Assembly (NCBI GenBank): GCA_016219425.1
Contig: JACRNB010000015.1
Coordinates: 124,001 to 188,000 of the forward strand
Length of the DNA stretch: 64,000 nucleotides
Origin: Betaproteobacteria bacterium
GTDB lineage: Bacteria; Pseudomonadota; Gammaproteobacteria; Burkholderiales; Thiobacillaceae
Direction: 5' to 3'
In this document: positions 36,371 through 48,063 of the stretch, one piece after another
Layout of the letters: each line of letters opens with the position of its first letter
Numbering within the stretch: the first letter of the stretch is position 1
Made by a program: the position numbers and the translations under genes
The notes under the pieces: generated by a model
What the model saw: the letters and a program-made list of their open reading frames with translations, nothing else
What the model was told of the DNA's origin: nothing
Database searches by the model: none

Positions 36371-37453
36371 ATGTCTCTCGCCTCCATCCAGGAAATCGTT
36401 GCCGAACTGAAAGCGGGCCGCATGGTCATCCTCGTCGATGAGGAAGACCGTGAAAACGAAGGCGATCTGGTCATGGCCGCCGAGTTCGCCACCCCCGAGG
36501 CGATCAACTTCATGGCCCGATATGGGCGCGGCCTGGTCTGCCTCACCCTCACCGACGACCGCTGCCGCCAGTTGGGACTGAAGCAGATGGTGAGCGACAA
36601 CCAGACCCCGCACGGCACCGCCTTCACCATCTCCATCGAGGCCGCCGAGGGCGTCACCACCGGCATCTCCGCCGCTGACCGCGCCGTCACCATCCTCGCG
36701 GCGGTGAAGCGGGACGCGAAGCCTGCCGACATCATCCAGCCCGGCCACATCTTCCCGCTGCGCGCCCAGCCCGGCGGCGTGCTGAAACGCGCCGGCCACA
36801 CCGAGGCGGGTTGCGACCTGGCGGCCATGGCGGGCCTGATCCCGGCCTCGGTGATCTGCGAGATCCTCAAGGACGACGGCACCATGGCGCGCCTGCCGGA
36901 TCTGGTGGTGTTTGCGCAGGAGCACGGCCTCAAGATCGGCGCCATCGCCGACCTGATCCAGTACCGCAGCGAGAACGAGGCCCTGGTGCAGCGCGCCGCC
37001 GAGAAGACGGTAGAGACCGCCTACGGTGCGTTCCGCCTGGTGGCCTACCACGACGACACCGTCAACGAGACCCATCTGGCCCTGGTCAAGGGCGAGCTGC
37101 GCGCCGAGGTCGAGACCCTGGTGCGGGTGCACGAGCCGGTTTCCGTGCTGGACTTTCTGGATGCCGGCACCGGCCATTCCTGGAGCATGGACGCGGCGAT
37201 GAAGGCCCTGGCGGCGAGCGAGGCCGGCGTCATGGTGCTGTTGCACCGGCCCGAGACCGGCGCCGATCTGGTGGACCGCCTCACCAGCGCGCCCAAGCCC
37301 CCCGCCAAGGTGGACCTGCGCAACTACGGCATCGGCGCCCAGATCCTGCGTGATCTGGGCGTGGGCAAGATGAAACTGCTGGCGCACCGCCGCCGCATGC
37401 CCTCCATGACCGGCTTCGGCCTGGAAGTCACGGGGTTCGTGGAACAGGGCTGA
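36371..37453 (+). CDS. ribBA: 3,4-dihydroxy-2-butanone 4-phosphate synthase / GTP cyclohydrolase II-like
   Basis: MVILVDEEDRENEGDLVMAAEFATPEAINFMARYGRGLVCL...; C-terminal RibA-like NYGIGAQILRDLGVGKMKLL. Confidence 0.92.
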   Translation: MSLASIQEIVAELKAGRMVILVDEEDRENEGDLVMAAEFATPEAINFMARYGRGLVCLTLTDDRCRQLGLKQMVSDNQTPHGTAFTISIEAAEGVTTGISAADRAVTILAAVKRDAKPADIIQPGHIFPLRAQPGGVLKRAGHTEAGCDLAAMAGLIPASVICEILKDDGTMARLPDLVVFAQEHGLKIGAIADLIQYRSENEALVQRAAEKTVETAYGAFRLVAYHDDTVNETHLALVKGELRAEVETLVRVHEPVSVLDFLDAGTGHSWSMDAAMKALAASEAGVMVLLHRPETGADLVDRLTSAPKPPAKVDLRNYGIGAQILRDLGVGKMKLLAHRRRMPSMTGFGLEVTGFVEQG

Positions 37454-37456
37454 GCC

Positions 37457-39262
37457 ATGGGCGAGGCCGGGATCTTCGACCCCAAACCCCGGCTCGCCGC
37501 GCTGCCCAACCTGCCGGGCGTCTACCGCATGCTGGACGAGGCCGGCGCAACGCTCTATGTGGGCAAGGCCAAAGACCTGAAGAAGCGGGTCTCCAGCTAC
37601 TTCCAGAAGTCCGATCTCTCACCGCGCATCGCCCATATGGTGGCGCGCATCCGCGACATCCAGACCACGGTGACGCGCACCGAGGCCGAGGCGCTGTTGC
37701 TGGAGAACAACCTCATCAAGGAACTGGCGCCGCGTTTCAACATCCTGTTCCGCGACGACAAGTCCTACCCCTACCTGCTCCTTTCCGGCCACGAGCGCCC
37801 CCGCATCGGTTTTTTTCGCGGCACGCCGGACAAGCGCAATACCGTGTTCGGCCCCTTTCCCAACTCCTTCGCGGTGCGCGAAAGCATCCAGATCCTGCAA
37901 AAGGTGTTCCGCCTGCGCACCTGCGAGGACACGGTGTTCAGCAACCGTTCCCGCCCCTGCCTGCTGCATCAGATCAAGCGGTGCAGCGCCCCCTGCGTGG
38001 GCCTGGTGTCGGCGCAGGACTACGCGCGCGACGTGGCGGACGCGCGCCTGTTCCTGGAAGGCCGGGATAACGAAGTGATCGACGCCCTCACTGCGCGTAT
38101 GAACGCGGCGGCGGAGACCTGGCGCTTTGAACAGGCCGCGTTCTGGCGCGACCAGATCCAGTCCCTGGCCAAGGTGCGCGCGCAGCAATTCGTGGAAAGT
38201 CGGGGCGATCAGGACGTGGATGTGATCGGCGCGGCGCTGGCGGGCGGGCGGGCCTGCGTCTATCTGGTGATGGTGCGGGGCGGACGCAACCTGGGCGGTC
38301 GCGCCTTCTTCCCCGCCCACGCCGAGGAGGCGGATCGCGCCGCCCTGCTGGAGGCCTTCGTCGGCCAGCACTACGCCGGCGGCGCGATTCCCGCCGCCCT
38401 GGTGCTGGGGGAGGAGATCGAGGGCCTGGGCGAAACCCTGAGCCAACAGGCCGGGCGGCAGGTGCGGATGGTGAGCCGGCCCCAGGGCGAGCGCCGGGTG
38501 TGGCTGGAGATGGCGGACAAGAACGCGCAACTGGCCCTGGCCGCGCGCGAGGGCCAGCGCGAGAACCAGGCCGCGCGCGTGGCGGCCCTGAACGAGGCGC
38601 TGGGCGAGGAGGGCATCGCCCGCATCGAGTGCTTCGACGTCAGCCATACGATGGGCGAGGCCGCCACCGTGTCCTGCGTGGTGTTCGACCAGGGTGCGAT
38701 GCAGTCTTCGGAATACCGTCGCTACAATGTCTCCACCCCCGCGCCCGGCGACGACTACGCCGCCCTGCGCGAGGCCCTGAGCCGGCGTTACGGCAAGCTG
38801 GCGGCAGGGGAAGGGCGCTTGCCCGACCTGCTGTTGATCGACGGCGGCAAGGGGCAGTTGCATGTGGCGGTGGATGTGCTGTCGGAGTTGGGCCTGGGTC
38901 ACCTGCCCATGCTGGGGGTGGCCAAGGGGGTGGAACGCAAGCCGGGTATGGAGCAGTTGTTCCTGCCGGGCGAGGTGGAGCCGCTACGGCTGGCGCCCCA
39001 TCACCCGGCCCTGCACCTGATCCAGCAGGTGCGGGACGAGGCGCACCGCTTCGCCATCACCGGCCACCGCGCCCGCCGCAGCAAGGCGCGCACCCAGTCC
39101 AGCCTGGAAGAGATCGCCGGGGTGGGGGCGAAGCGGCGGCAGCGCTTGTTGCAAACCTTTGGCGGCCTGCGCGGCGTGATCGACGCAGGCATCGAGGATC
39201 TGGCCCGGGTGGACGGCATCAGCCGCGACCTGGCGGAACGGATTTACCGGGAATTGCATTGA
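37457..39262 (+). CDS. uvrC: Excinuclease ABC subunit C
   Basis: [49 protein letters not shown]; HhH C-terminus. Confidence 0.96.
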   Translation: MGEAGIFDPKPRLAALPNLPGVYRMLDEAGATLYVGKAKDLKKRVSSYFQKSDLSPRIAHMVARIRDIQTTVTRTEAEALLLENNLIKELAPRFNILFRDDKSYPYLLLSGHERPRIGFFRGTPDKRNTVFGPFPNSFAVRESIQILQKVFRLRTCEDTVFSNRSRPCLLHQIKRCSAPCVGLVSAQDYARDVADARLFLEGRDNEVIDALTARMNAAAETWRFEQAAFWRDQIQSLAKVRAQQFVESRGDQDVDVIGAALAGGRACVYLVMVRGGRNLGGRAFFPAHAEEADRAALLEAFVGQHYAGGAIPAALVLGEEIEGLGETLSQQAGRQVRMVSRPQGERRVWLEMADKNAQLALAAREGQRENQAARVAALNEALGEEGIARIECFDVSHTMGEAATVSCVVFDQGAMQSSEYRRYNVSTPAPGDDYAALREALSRRYGKLAAGEGRLPDLLLIDGGKGQLHVAVDVLSELGLGHLPMLGVAKGVERKPGMEQLFLPGEVEPLRLAPHHPALHLIQQVRDEAHRFAITGHRARRSKARTQSSLEEIAGVGAKRRQRLLQTFGGLRGVIDAGIEDLARVDGISRDLAERIYRELH

Positions 39263-39326
39263 ACGCGTTGTTGCAAATGACGCCAATCCCGTACGCCGAC
39301 TCATTGGATAGCTGACCGGAATCGTC

Positions 39327-39824
39327 ATGGCCCCAACCGTAGTTCGCGATGGACTATTCAGGCTCTTCTTCTTTTCCCGTGAAGAGCCAAGAATGCATGT
39401 GCATGTGGCTCACCCGGACGGTGAGGCCAAGTTCTGGCTCGAACCTGCCATTACACTGGCCGACCATGTCGGACTGACTGCCCATGAACTGGCCGAGGCC
39501 GAAAACGCATCATTCATCGTCACAAGCAGGAGATTGCGGATGCCTGGAAAGAGCATTTTGGAAGCTGAGGTTACTCACGTCTCCAGGCATGGCCTCTGGC
39601 TGCTCCTGGGCGAAGAGGAGCTTGCCCTCCCCTTCGTCGAATTCCCCTGGTTCCAACAGGCCACCATCGACCAACTCTGCTCTGTGGAACGGCCCAGCCC
39701 CGATCATCTTTACTGGCCGCGGCTCGATATCGACTTGTCGGTGGAGTCCATTCGCCACCCGGAACGCTTTCCGTTGAAATCGGGCATGGCGGCTGGCCGC
39801 GCGCCCGAGGCGGAAGCTTCCTAG
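39327..39824 (+). CDS. DUF4160-DUF2442 fusion protein
   Basis: N-half DGLFRLFFFSREEPRMHVHVAHPDGEAKFWLEPAITLADHVGLTAHELAEAE (DUF4160-like); C-half ILEAEVTHVSRHGLWLLLGEEELALPFVEFPWFQQATIDQL...DHLYWPRLDIDLSVESI (DUF2442-like). Confidence 0.75.
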   Translation: MAPTVVRDGLFRLFFFSREEPRMHVHVAHPDGEAKFWLEPAITLADHVGLTAHELAEAENASFIVTSRRLRMPGKSILEAEVTHVSRHGLWLLLGEEELALPFVEFPWFQQATIDQLCSVERPSPDHLYWPRLDIDLSVESIRHPERFPLKSGMAAGRAPEAEAS

Positions 39825-39851
39825 CCGCATCCCTCAACACCGCGCCCCACG

Positions 39852-40430
39852 ATGCCCTTCAACCTGCCCAATACCCTGACCTGGCTGCGGATCGCGCTGA
39901 TCCCGCTGTTCGTCGTCGTGTTCTATCTACCGGACGGGTTGCTGCCGAAGCATTCGATCAACCTCTATGCGACGCTGATCTTTGCCCTGGCCGCCGTCAC
40001 CGACTGGCTCGATGGCTGGCTGGCGCGGCGGCTGAACCAGATGTCGGCGTTCGGGGCCTTTCTCGACCCGGTGGCGGACAAGCTCATGGTGGCGGCGGCG
40101 CTGATCGTGCTGGTGGACCTGGACCGCGCCGGGGTGGATGTGGCGCTCATCATCATCGGGCGCGAGATCGCCATCTCGGCGCTACGCGAGTGGATGGCGC
40201 GCCTGGGGCAGAACAAGGAGGTGGCGGTGGCCTTCATCGGCAAGCTCAAGACCGCAGCGCAGATGGTTGCGATCTTGCTGCTGCTCTATCACGAGCCCAT
40301 CCTGGGCTGGCCCCACACCTTCATCCTGGGGCGCTGGCTGCTCTATCTGGCTGCGCTGCTGACCCTCTGGTCCATGGCGCACTACCTGATGGCGGCCTGG
40401 CGGACCCTGGCCAAAGAGCCCGCCGCCTAG
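39852..40430 (+). CDS. pgsA: CDP-diacylglycerol--glycerol-3-phosphate 3-phosphatidyltransferase
   Basis: MPFNLPNTLTWLRIALIPLFVVVFYLP...TDWLDGWLARRLNQMSAFGAFLDPVADKLMVA. Confidence 0.95.
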   Translation: MPFNLPNTLTWLRIALIPLFVVVFYLPDGLLPKHSINLYATLIFALAAVTDWLDGWLARRLNQMSAFGAFLDPVADKLMVAAALIVLVDLDRAGVDVALIIIGREIAISALREWMARLGQNKEVAVAFIGKLKTAAQMVAILLLLYHEPILGWPHTFILGRWLLYLAALLTLWSMAHYLMAAWRTLAKEPAA

Positions 40431-40440
40431 GCGGGTTTTT
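40419..40440 (+). terminator. Terminator overlapping the pgsA stop
   Basis: cccgccgcctaggcgggttttt. Confidence 0.5.
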
Positions 40441-41249
40441 CAACCCCGGTTTTTGCGCGCCCGGCCCAGCAGCAACAGACCCAGACCCATCAGGGCCAGG
40501 GATTCGGGTTCGGGTACGGGGTTCAGGCTCAACCCTTGAACTTCGGACTGGCTGAGGGCGGTGTTGTAGAGACGGGCCTCGCTGATGAGGGCGTCGATCG
40601 CACCGGGGCCGGACAAGCCGGCGGCATGGCGTATGCCGAACAGGATCTCGGTGTCGCCCGCACTCCAGCTGGTGGCGTTGGCGGTGATGTAGCTGCCGAT
40701 GTTGATGCCGTTGCGGTAGCCCGTGACGCTCATCTGCCCGCCGCCCAGGTCGTCGTAGGCAAAGGCCATCTGGACCAGTGTGTTGGTGGCGGTTTCCGTG
40801 TATCCGGGATTGAGGGCCTGGGTGCGCCACCAGTACGAGCTGCCGGGCAGCCATCGGTTGGCCTGCTGTTCGCCGTAGATGATGCCGTCGAATTGATCCG
40901 AGCCGATGCGGTCGATGGTCATCGCCGAACCCGCGTTGGCCACATTGCTCAGGTTTTGCATCGCCACCCAGACCACCAGGGTCTTGTCGGTGATGGTGGG
41001 GCCGCTGTAGCCGGTGGTCCGGGCCCAGCCGGTGGCGGTAGTGCCGCTGCCGTTCACGTCCAGCTTGCCGCCCGTGATGCTGGCGTTGCCCATCAGTTGC
41101 AGGTTGCCGAAGTTGCCTTGCGTATCCGCCAGGGCGTTGGAACCTTCAAAGGTCCATTGGCCGATCAGACTGGCGCTTGCAACGGAGCTGGCCAGCGCCA
41201 AGGGGAGGCCAGCCAGCAGAAGGGATTTCCAGGAATTCACCAGGGTCAT
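40440..41249 (-). CDS. PEP-CTERM sorted LamG-like exported protein
   Basis: Signal peptide; LamG-like body; C-terminal VPEPESLALMGLGLLLLGRARKNRG. Confidence 0.85.
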   Translation of the reverse strand: MTLVNSWKSLLLAGLPLALASSVASASLIGQWTFEGSNALADTQGNFGNLQLMGNASITGGKLDVNGSGTTATGWARTTGYSGPTITDKTLVVWVAMQNLSNVANAGSAMTIDRIGSDQFDGIIYGEQQANRWLPGSSYWWRTQALNPGYTETATNTLVQMAFAYDDLGGGQMSVTGYRNGINIGSYITANATSWSAGDTEILFGIRHAAGLSGPGAIDALISEARLYNTALSQSEVQGLSLNPVPEPESLALMGLGLLLLGRARKNRG

Positions 41250-41292
41250 GTCTCGCTCCGAATGCACCATGTCAAAAGATGGCGACCCGTAA

Positions 41293-41307
41293 GCAAGCGC
41301 CACGCCA
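41293..41307 (-). promoter_or_regulatory. Candidate sigma54 promoter for the PEP-CTERM gene
   Basis: Minus strand TGGCGTGGCGCTTGC: GG-N10-GC, close to TGGCACGNNNNTTGC. Confidence 0.7.
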
Positions 41308-41486
41308 GGGGTGGAACCTGTTGATGCATATCAATGTTTGCACTGGGTAAGTATCCCGCTGTAAGAATCCCCGACAAATTGAAACCCCCTTTTTTGCACC
41401 CATATTCAACGCCGACTGCGTAAGTGTTTGACCTGCTTACTCGGGAATTGGGACAATCTGCTCCTCAATCTTTTTTGAATATTCAA

Positions 41487-42236
41487 ATGTTCGACAGGCT
41501 GCGTGAAGACATCCGCATTGTTTTTGACCGCGACCCGGCGGCGCGCACCTTCTTTGAGGTGCTCACCACCTATCCGGGGCTGCATGCCATCCTCTGGCAT
41601 CGGATGTCGCATCGCCTGTGGAACTGGGGTTTCAAGTGGCTGGCGCGCCTGTCCAGCACCTTCGCGCGCTGGTTCACGGGCATCGAGATCCATCCTGGCG
41701 CCAAGTTGGGGCGGCGCGTGTTCATCGACCACGGCATGGGCGTGGTGGTGGGCGAAACCGCCGAGATCGGCGATGACTGCACCCTGTATCACGGCGTCAC
41801 TCTGGGGGGGACTTCCTGGAACAAGGGCAAGCGCCATCCCACCCTGGAGGCGGGGGTCATCGTCGGCGCCGGGGCCAAGATTCTGGGCCCCATCACCCTG
41901 GGGGCCGGCTCCAAGGTGGGCTCCAATGCGGTGGTGGTGAAGGATGTGCCGGCGGGGGCTACCGCCATCGGCATCCCCGCCCGCATCCTGGACAGCGAAC
42001 AGGAAAAGACCCGGGAGGAAACCGCCAACAAGCTGGGCTTCTCCGCCTACGGCGTGGGCGCCGACATGAACGATCCCATGGTGAAGGCCTTGCACGGTCT
42101 CATCGACCACGCCGCCAACATGGACCGCCGCATCGAGTGGATGCAGGCCGAACTCAAGCGCCTGGATGTCGGCGCCAATGCCAACGTACCGGATGACCAT
42201 TTCGACCCCGAGCGCCTGAATCGGATGGTGGACTGA
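41487..42236 (+). CDS. cysE: Serine O-acetyltransferase
   Basis: [39 protein letters not shown]...; hexapeptide repeats; upstream of iscR. Confidence 0.94.
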   Translation: MFDRLREDIRIVFDRDPAARTFFEVLTTYPGLHAILWHRMSHRLWNWGFKWLARLSSTFARWFTGIEIHPGAKLGRRVFIDHGMGVVVGETAEIGDDCTLYHGVTLGGTSWNKGKRHPTLEAGVIVGAGAKILGPITLGAGSKVGSNAVVVKDVPAGATAIGIPARILDSEQEKTREETANKLGFSAYGVGADMNDPMVKALHGLIDHAANMDRRIEWMQAELKRLDVGANANVPDDHFDPERLNRMVD

Positions 42237-42250
42237 GTGTTGCCCAAATG

Positions 42251-42277
42251 AATAGTTGACCAAAACAATCGGGATTA
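42251..42277 (+). promoter_or_regulatory. Predicted IscR-binding site upstream of iscR
   Basis: aatagttgaccaaaacaatcgggatta resembles the type 1 IscR box. Confidence 0.6.
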
Positions 42278-42319
42278 GTAGAGTGCATTACCCCCCACAC
42301 AGAGAGAGCGAGGCACATC

Positions 42320-42811
42320 ATGCGTTTGACCACCAAAGGACGGTTCGCGGTAACGGCGATGATCGATCTGGGCATGCGCCAGCAGCGCGGCCCTGTCACC
42401 CTGGCGGGGATCAGTGACCGCCAGCGCATCTCTCTGTCGTATCTGGAGCAACTGTTTGGTCGCCTGCGCCGGCAGGGTATTGTCGACAGCGTGCGCGGTC
42501 CCGGCGGCGGCTACACCCTGGCCAAGCCCATGGAAGACATCTCCGTGGCCTCCATCATCCGCGCCGTGGACGAGCCCATCGACGCGACCCAGTGCGGCGG
42601 CCTGGGCAACTGCCACGACGAACGCGAGTGCATGACCCACGAATTGTGGACGGCCCTCAACGCCCGCATCTACGACTATCTGGAGTCGGTCAATCTGGCC
42701 GCTCTGGTCCAGACCCAACTGGACAAGAAGGCGGAAGAGATTGTCGATACGCGCAAGGATTCACGCCGCCAGGTGGGGTCTGCCGAACTCAAGTCGGCGA
42801 TGCTGGGCTGA
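42320..42811 (+). CDS. iscR: Fe-S cluster assembly transcriptional regulator IscR
   Basis: [19 protein letters not shown]...[12 protein letters not shown]; ligand cysteines [19 protein letters not shown]. Confidence 0.96.
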   Translation: MRLTTKGRFAVTAMIDLGMRQQRGPVTLAGISDRQRISLSYLEQLFGRLRRQGIVDSVRGPGGGYTLAKPMEDISVASIIRAVDEPIDATQCGGLGNCHDERECMTHELWTALNARIYDYLESVNLAALVQTQLDKKAEEIVDTRKDSRRQVGSAELKSAMLG

Positions 42812-42828
42812 AGTTTCAAGGAAACAAC

Positions 42829-44040
42829 ATGGTCAACACCCCCATTTATCTCGACTACTCCGCCACCACCCCGGTGGACCCGCGCGTGGCCGGGAAGATG
42901 ATCCCCTACCTCACGGAGCTGTTTGGCAACCCGGCCTCCCGTTCCCATCCCTTCGGCTGGGCGGCGGAAAAGGCCGTGGAAGAGGCGCGCGAACAGGTCG
43001 CCGCCCTGGTCAACGCCGACCCCAGGGAGATCGTCTGGACCTCGGGGGCGACCGAATCCAACAACCTGGCCATCAAGGGCGCGGCCCATTTCTATGCCGG
43101 CAAGGGCAAGCACCTGGTCACGGTGAAGACCGAGCACAAGGCCGTGCTGGACACCTGCCGCGAACTGGAGCGTCAGGGCTTTGAGGTCACCTACCTATCG
43201 CCCAGGCCGGACGGTCTGGTGGACCTGGCCGAGTTCGAGGCAGCCCTGCGCCCGGATACCCTCCTGGCCTCGGTGATGTACGTGAACAACGAGATCGGCG
43301 TGATCCAGGACATCCCCGCCATGGGGGACATCTGCCGCGCCAAGGGCGTGATGTTCCATGTGGACGCGGCCCAGGCCACCGGCAAGGTGGCCATCGACCT
43401 GGCCCGGCTCAAGGTCGATTTCATGTCCTTCTCCGCGCACAAGACCTATGGACCCAAGGGCGTGGGCGCCCTATATGTGCGGCGCAAGCCGCGCGCGCGC
43501 CTGGAGGCGCAGATGCACGGCGGCGGCCACGAGCGCGGCATGCGCTCCGGCACCCTGGCCACGCACCAGATCGTGGGCATGGGCGAGGCCTTCCGCATTG
43601 CGCGCGAGGAGATGGGGGCCGAGACCGAGCGCATCCGCCATCTGCGCGACAAGCTCTGGAAGGGCCTGCAAGACATCGAAGAGGTGCACCTCAACGGCGA
43701 CTTCGAACGTCGCATCGCCGGCAACCTCAACGTCAGCTTCAACTTTGTCGAGGGCGAGAGCCTGATCATGGCGATCAAGGATCTCGCGGTATCGAGCGGT
43801 TCCGCCTGCACCTCCGCCAGCCTGGAGCCGTCCTACGTGCTCAAGGCCCTGGGCCGCAACGACGAGCTGGCGCACAGTTCCATCCGATTCACCATTGGCC
43901 GCTTCACCACTGAAGAAGAGATCGACTACGCCATCGCCCTGCTGCACGAGAAGATCGGCAAGCTGCGCGAGATGTCTCCGCTCTGGGAGATGTTCAAGGA
44001 CGGCGTCGATCTCAACTCCGTGCAGTGGGCGGCGCATTGA
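42829..44040 (+). CDS. iscS: Cysteine desulfurase IscS
   Basis: [23 protein letters not shown]...[22 protein letters not shown]...[17 protein letters not shown]. Confidence 0.97.
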   Translation: MVNTPIYLDYSATTPVDPRVAGKMIPYLTELFGNPASRSHPFGWAAEKAVEEAREQVAALVNADPREIVWTSGATESNNLAIKGAAHFYAGKGKHLVTVKTEHKAVLDTCRELERQGFEVTYLSPRPDGLVDLAEFEAALRPDTLLASVMYVNNEIGVIQDIPAMGDICRAKGVMFHVDAAQATGKVAIDLARLKVDFMSFSAHKTYGPKGVGALYVRRKPRARLEAQMHGGGHERGMRSGTLATHQIVGMGEAFRIAREEMGAETERIRHLRDKLWKGLQDIEEVHLNGDFERRIAGNLNVSFNFVEGESLIMAIKDLAVSSGSACTSASLEPSYVLKALGRNDELAHSSIRFTIGRFTTEEEIDYAIALLHEKIGKLREMSPLWEMFKDGVDLNSVQWAAH

Positions 44041-44050
44041 GAGGTACTTC

Positions 44051-44479
44051 ATGAGCTACAGCACCCAAGTCCTGGAACACTACGAGAACCCCCGCAACGT
44101 GGGGGCGTTCGACAAGGCGGATGGCGGCGTCGGCACCGGCATGGTGGGCGCGCCCGCTTGCGGCGACGTGATGAAGCTGCAAATCAAGGTGAACGAGCAG
44201 GGCATCATCGAAGACGCCAAGTTCAAGACCTACGGCTGCGGCTCCGCCATCGCCTCCTCTTCCCTGGTGACCGAGTGGGTCAAGGGCAAGACCCTGGATC
44301 AGGCCATGGAGATCAAGAACACCGCCATCGCCGAAGAACTGGCCCTGCCGCCGGTGAAGATCCACTGCTCCATCCTGGCCGAAGACGCCATCAAGGCCGC
44401 CGTCGCCGACTACAAGCAGAAGCACGGGCTTGGCGGCGGCGAGGAATACAAGGCCTGCAACGCGAACAAGGGAGCATGA
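44051..44479 (+). CDS. iscU: Fe-S scaffold IscU
   Basis: [14 protein letters not shown]...[15 protein letters not shown]...[14 protein letters not shown]...[17 protein letters not shown]. Confidence 0.97.
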   Translation: MSYSTQVLEHYENPRNVGAFDKADGGVGTGMVGAPACGDVMKLQIKVNEQGIIEDAKFKTYGCGSAIASSSLVTEWVKGKTLDQAMEIKNTAIAEELALPPVKIHCSILAEDAIKAAVADYKQKHGLGGGEEYKACNANKGA

Positions 44480-44880
44480 GCATGGGCGCCGATACCTGTG
44501 CCGTCCCCGAGGGCATGCCCACCGAACTACAGATGCGCGAGGCGGACGTTTCCGGCGCCTCCGTCACCATGACCGAGCGCGCCGCCAATCACGTCCGCAA
44601 CTTCCTCGCCAAACGCGGCAAGGGCTTGGGGATCAAGCTGGGGGTGCGCACCTCCGGCTGCTCCGGCATGGCCTACAAGCTGGAGTTCGTCGATGTGGCG
44701 GACCCGGAAGACCATACCTTCATCCACTTCGGCGTCACCCTCTACATCGACCCGAAAAGCCTGGCCTACCTCGACGGCACCGAGCTGGACTTCGCGCGCG
44801 AGGGCCTGAACGAAGGCTTCAAGTTCAACAACCCCAACGTCAAATCCCAATGCGGCTGCGGGGAGTCGTTCAACGTTTGA
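44476..44880 (+). CDS. iscA: Iron-sulfur assembly protein IscA with N-terminal extension
   Basis: [43 protein letters not shown]...[11 protein letters not shown]. Confidence 0.93.
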   Translation: MSMGADTCAVPEGMPTELQMREADVSGASVTMTERAANHVRNFLAKRGKGLGIKLGVRTSGCSGMAYKLEFVDVADPEDHTFIHFGVTLYIDPKSLAYLDGTELDFAREGLNEGFKFNNPNVKSQCGCGESFNV

Positions 44881-44894
44881 TCCCGGACGGAGCT

Positions 44895-44971
44895 GTAGCC
44901 CGGATGTAGCGCAGCGAAATCCGGGGCGCGCGGCGTCCAACCTGGATTCCGCTACGCTGTATCCAGGCTAC
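44895..44971. repeat. Palindromic repeat family D (GTAGCCCGGATGTAGCGCAGCGAAATCCGGG ... CTGGATTCCGCTACGCTGTATCCAGGCTAC)
   Basis: Imperfect inverted repeat between iscA and hscB. Confidence 0.85.
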
Positions 44972-44982
44972 GAGCATCCTCC

Positions 44983-45498
44983 ATGCAAACCCACTTCGAT
45001 CTGTTCCATCTCCCCGCCGCCTTCGACCTGGACGTCGATCGTCTGGAAGCGGCCTACAAGGAGGTGCAGGGCCAGGTGCACCCGGACAGGTTCGCCCACG
45101 CCGGGGATGCAGAGCAGCGCCAGGCGGCGCAATGGGCTACCCGCGCCAACGAGGCCTATCAAACCCTGAAGTCCCCCTTCAATCGCGCCTGCTACCTGCT
45201 GGAGCTGCGCGGCGTTCACGCCCTGGATGCTAGGAACACCGCCATGCCGCCCGTCTTCCTGATGCAGCAGATGGAGGCCCGCGAGACCCTGGCGGAGGTC
45301 GCCGCCGGCGCGGATCTGGACGCCCTGGAGCGCCTGGAGCGCGACGCCAAGACCCAGGCCGCAGCGCTCATGCAGGAAATCGCCGGTCTGTTCCAGACCC
45401 ACGGCAACGATGCCGCCCTGGTGGAAGCTCTGCGAAAATACCGCTTCCTCGACAAGTTCCTCGCCGACATCGGCGCGGCCTACGACACGATTGGCTGA
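44983..45498 (+). CDS. hscB: Co-chaperone HscB
   Basis: THFDLFHLPAAFDLDVDRLEAAYKEVQGQVHPDRFAHAGDAEQRQAAQWATRANEAYQTLKSP. Confidence 0.95.
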   Translation: MQTHFDLFHLPAAFDLDVDRLEAAYKEVQGQVHPDRFAHAGDAEQRQAAQWATRANEAYQTLKSPFNRACYLLELRGVHALDARNTAMPPVFLMQQMEARETLAEVAAGADLDALERLERDAKTQAAALMQEIAGLFQTHGNDAALVEALRKYRFLDKFLADIGAAYDTIG

Positions 45499-45517
45499 TG
45501 CGCGCATGAAACCTGTT

Positions 45518-45595
45518 GTAGGGGCCCGGCTGTGCCGGGCGATCCCCATCCGACCTACCCACTGCCCTGATCGCCCGGCACAGCCGGGCTCCTAC
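45518..45595. repeat. Family B palindromic repeat between hscB and hscA
   Basis: gtaggggcccggctgtgccgggcgat ... gatcgcccggcacagccgggctcctac. Confidence 0.92.
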
Positions 45596-45619
45596 CGGGT
45601 GGTTTGACGCTGACTGCCC

Positions 45620-47488
<1,869 letters not shown>

Positions 47489-47492
47489 CGCC

Positions 47493-47831
47493 ATGCCGCA
47501 ACTGATCGTCCTCCCCCATGTGGATTTGTGCCCCGACGGCGCCGTGCTCGACGCCCAGAAAGGCGTGTCGATCTGCGACACCCTGCTGGAGAACGGCATC
47601 GACATCGAGCATGCCTGCGAGAAGTCCTGCGCCTGCACCACCTGTCACGTCATCCTCCGCGAGGGCTTCGACACCCTGTCCGAGGCCACCGAGCTGGAAG
47701 AAGACCTGCTGGACAAGGCCTGGGGCCTGGAACCCACCTCCCGCCTGTCCTGCCAGGCCCTCATGGGCAGCCAGGACGTGGTGCTGGAGATCCCGAAATA
47801 CACCATCAACATGGTGAAGGAGGGCCACTGA
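47493..47831 (+). CDS. fdx: ISC system 2Fe-2S ferredoxin
   Basis: HACEKSCACTTCHVILREGFDTLSEATELEEDLLDKAWGLEPTSRLSCQA. Confidence 0.96.
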   Translation: MPQLIVLPHVDLCPDGAVLDAQKGVSICDTLLENGIDIEHACEKSCACTTCHVILREGFDTLSEATELEEDLLDKAWGLEPTSRLSCQALMGSQDVVLEIPKYTINMVKEGH

Positions 47832-48026
47832 ATGAAATGGATCGACACCCTGGACATCGCCATCGCCCTGGCGGAACACCACCCCGAGATCGACCCCCGC
47901 GCCATTCGTTTCACCGACCTGCACCGCTGGGTCATGGCCCTGCCGGGGTTTGACGACGACGCCAACCGTTCCGGCGAGAAGATCCTGGAAGCCATTCAGT
48001 CCGCCTGGATCGAAGAGCTGGACTGA
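47832..48026 (+). CDS. iscX: IscX (Fe-S assembly)
   Basis: MKWIDTLDIAIALAEHHPEIDPRAIRFTDLHRWVMALPGFDDD. Confidence 0.95.
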   Translation: MKWIDTLDIAIALAEHHPEIDPRAIRFTDLHRWVMALPGFDDDANRSGEKILEAIQSAWIEELD

Positions 48027-48063
48027 GCCGGCCCGCACCTCATGTCCCCACTAGAATAAGGAC

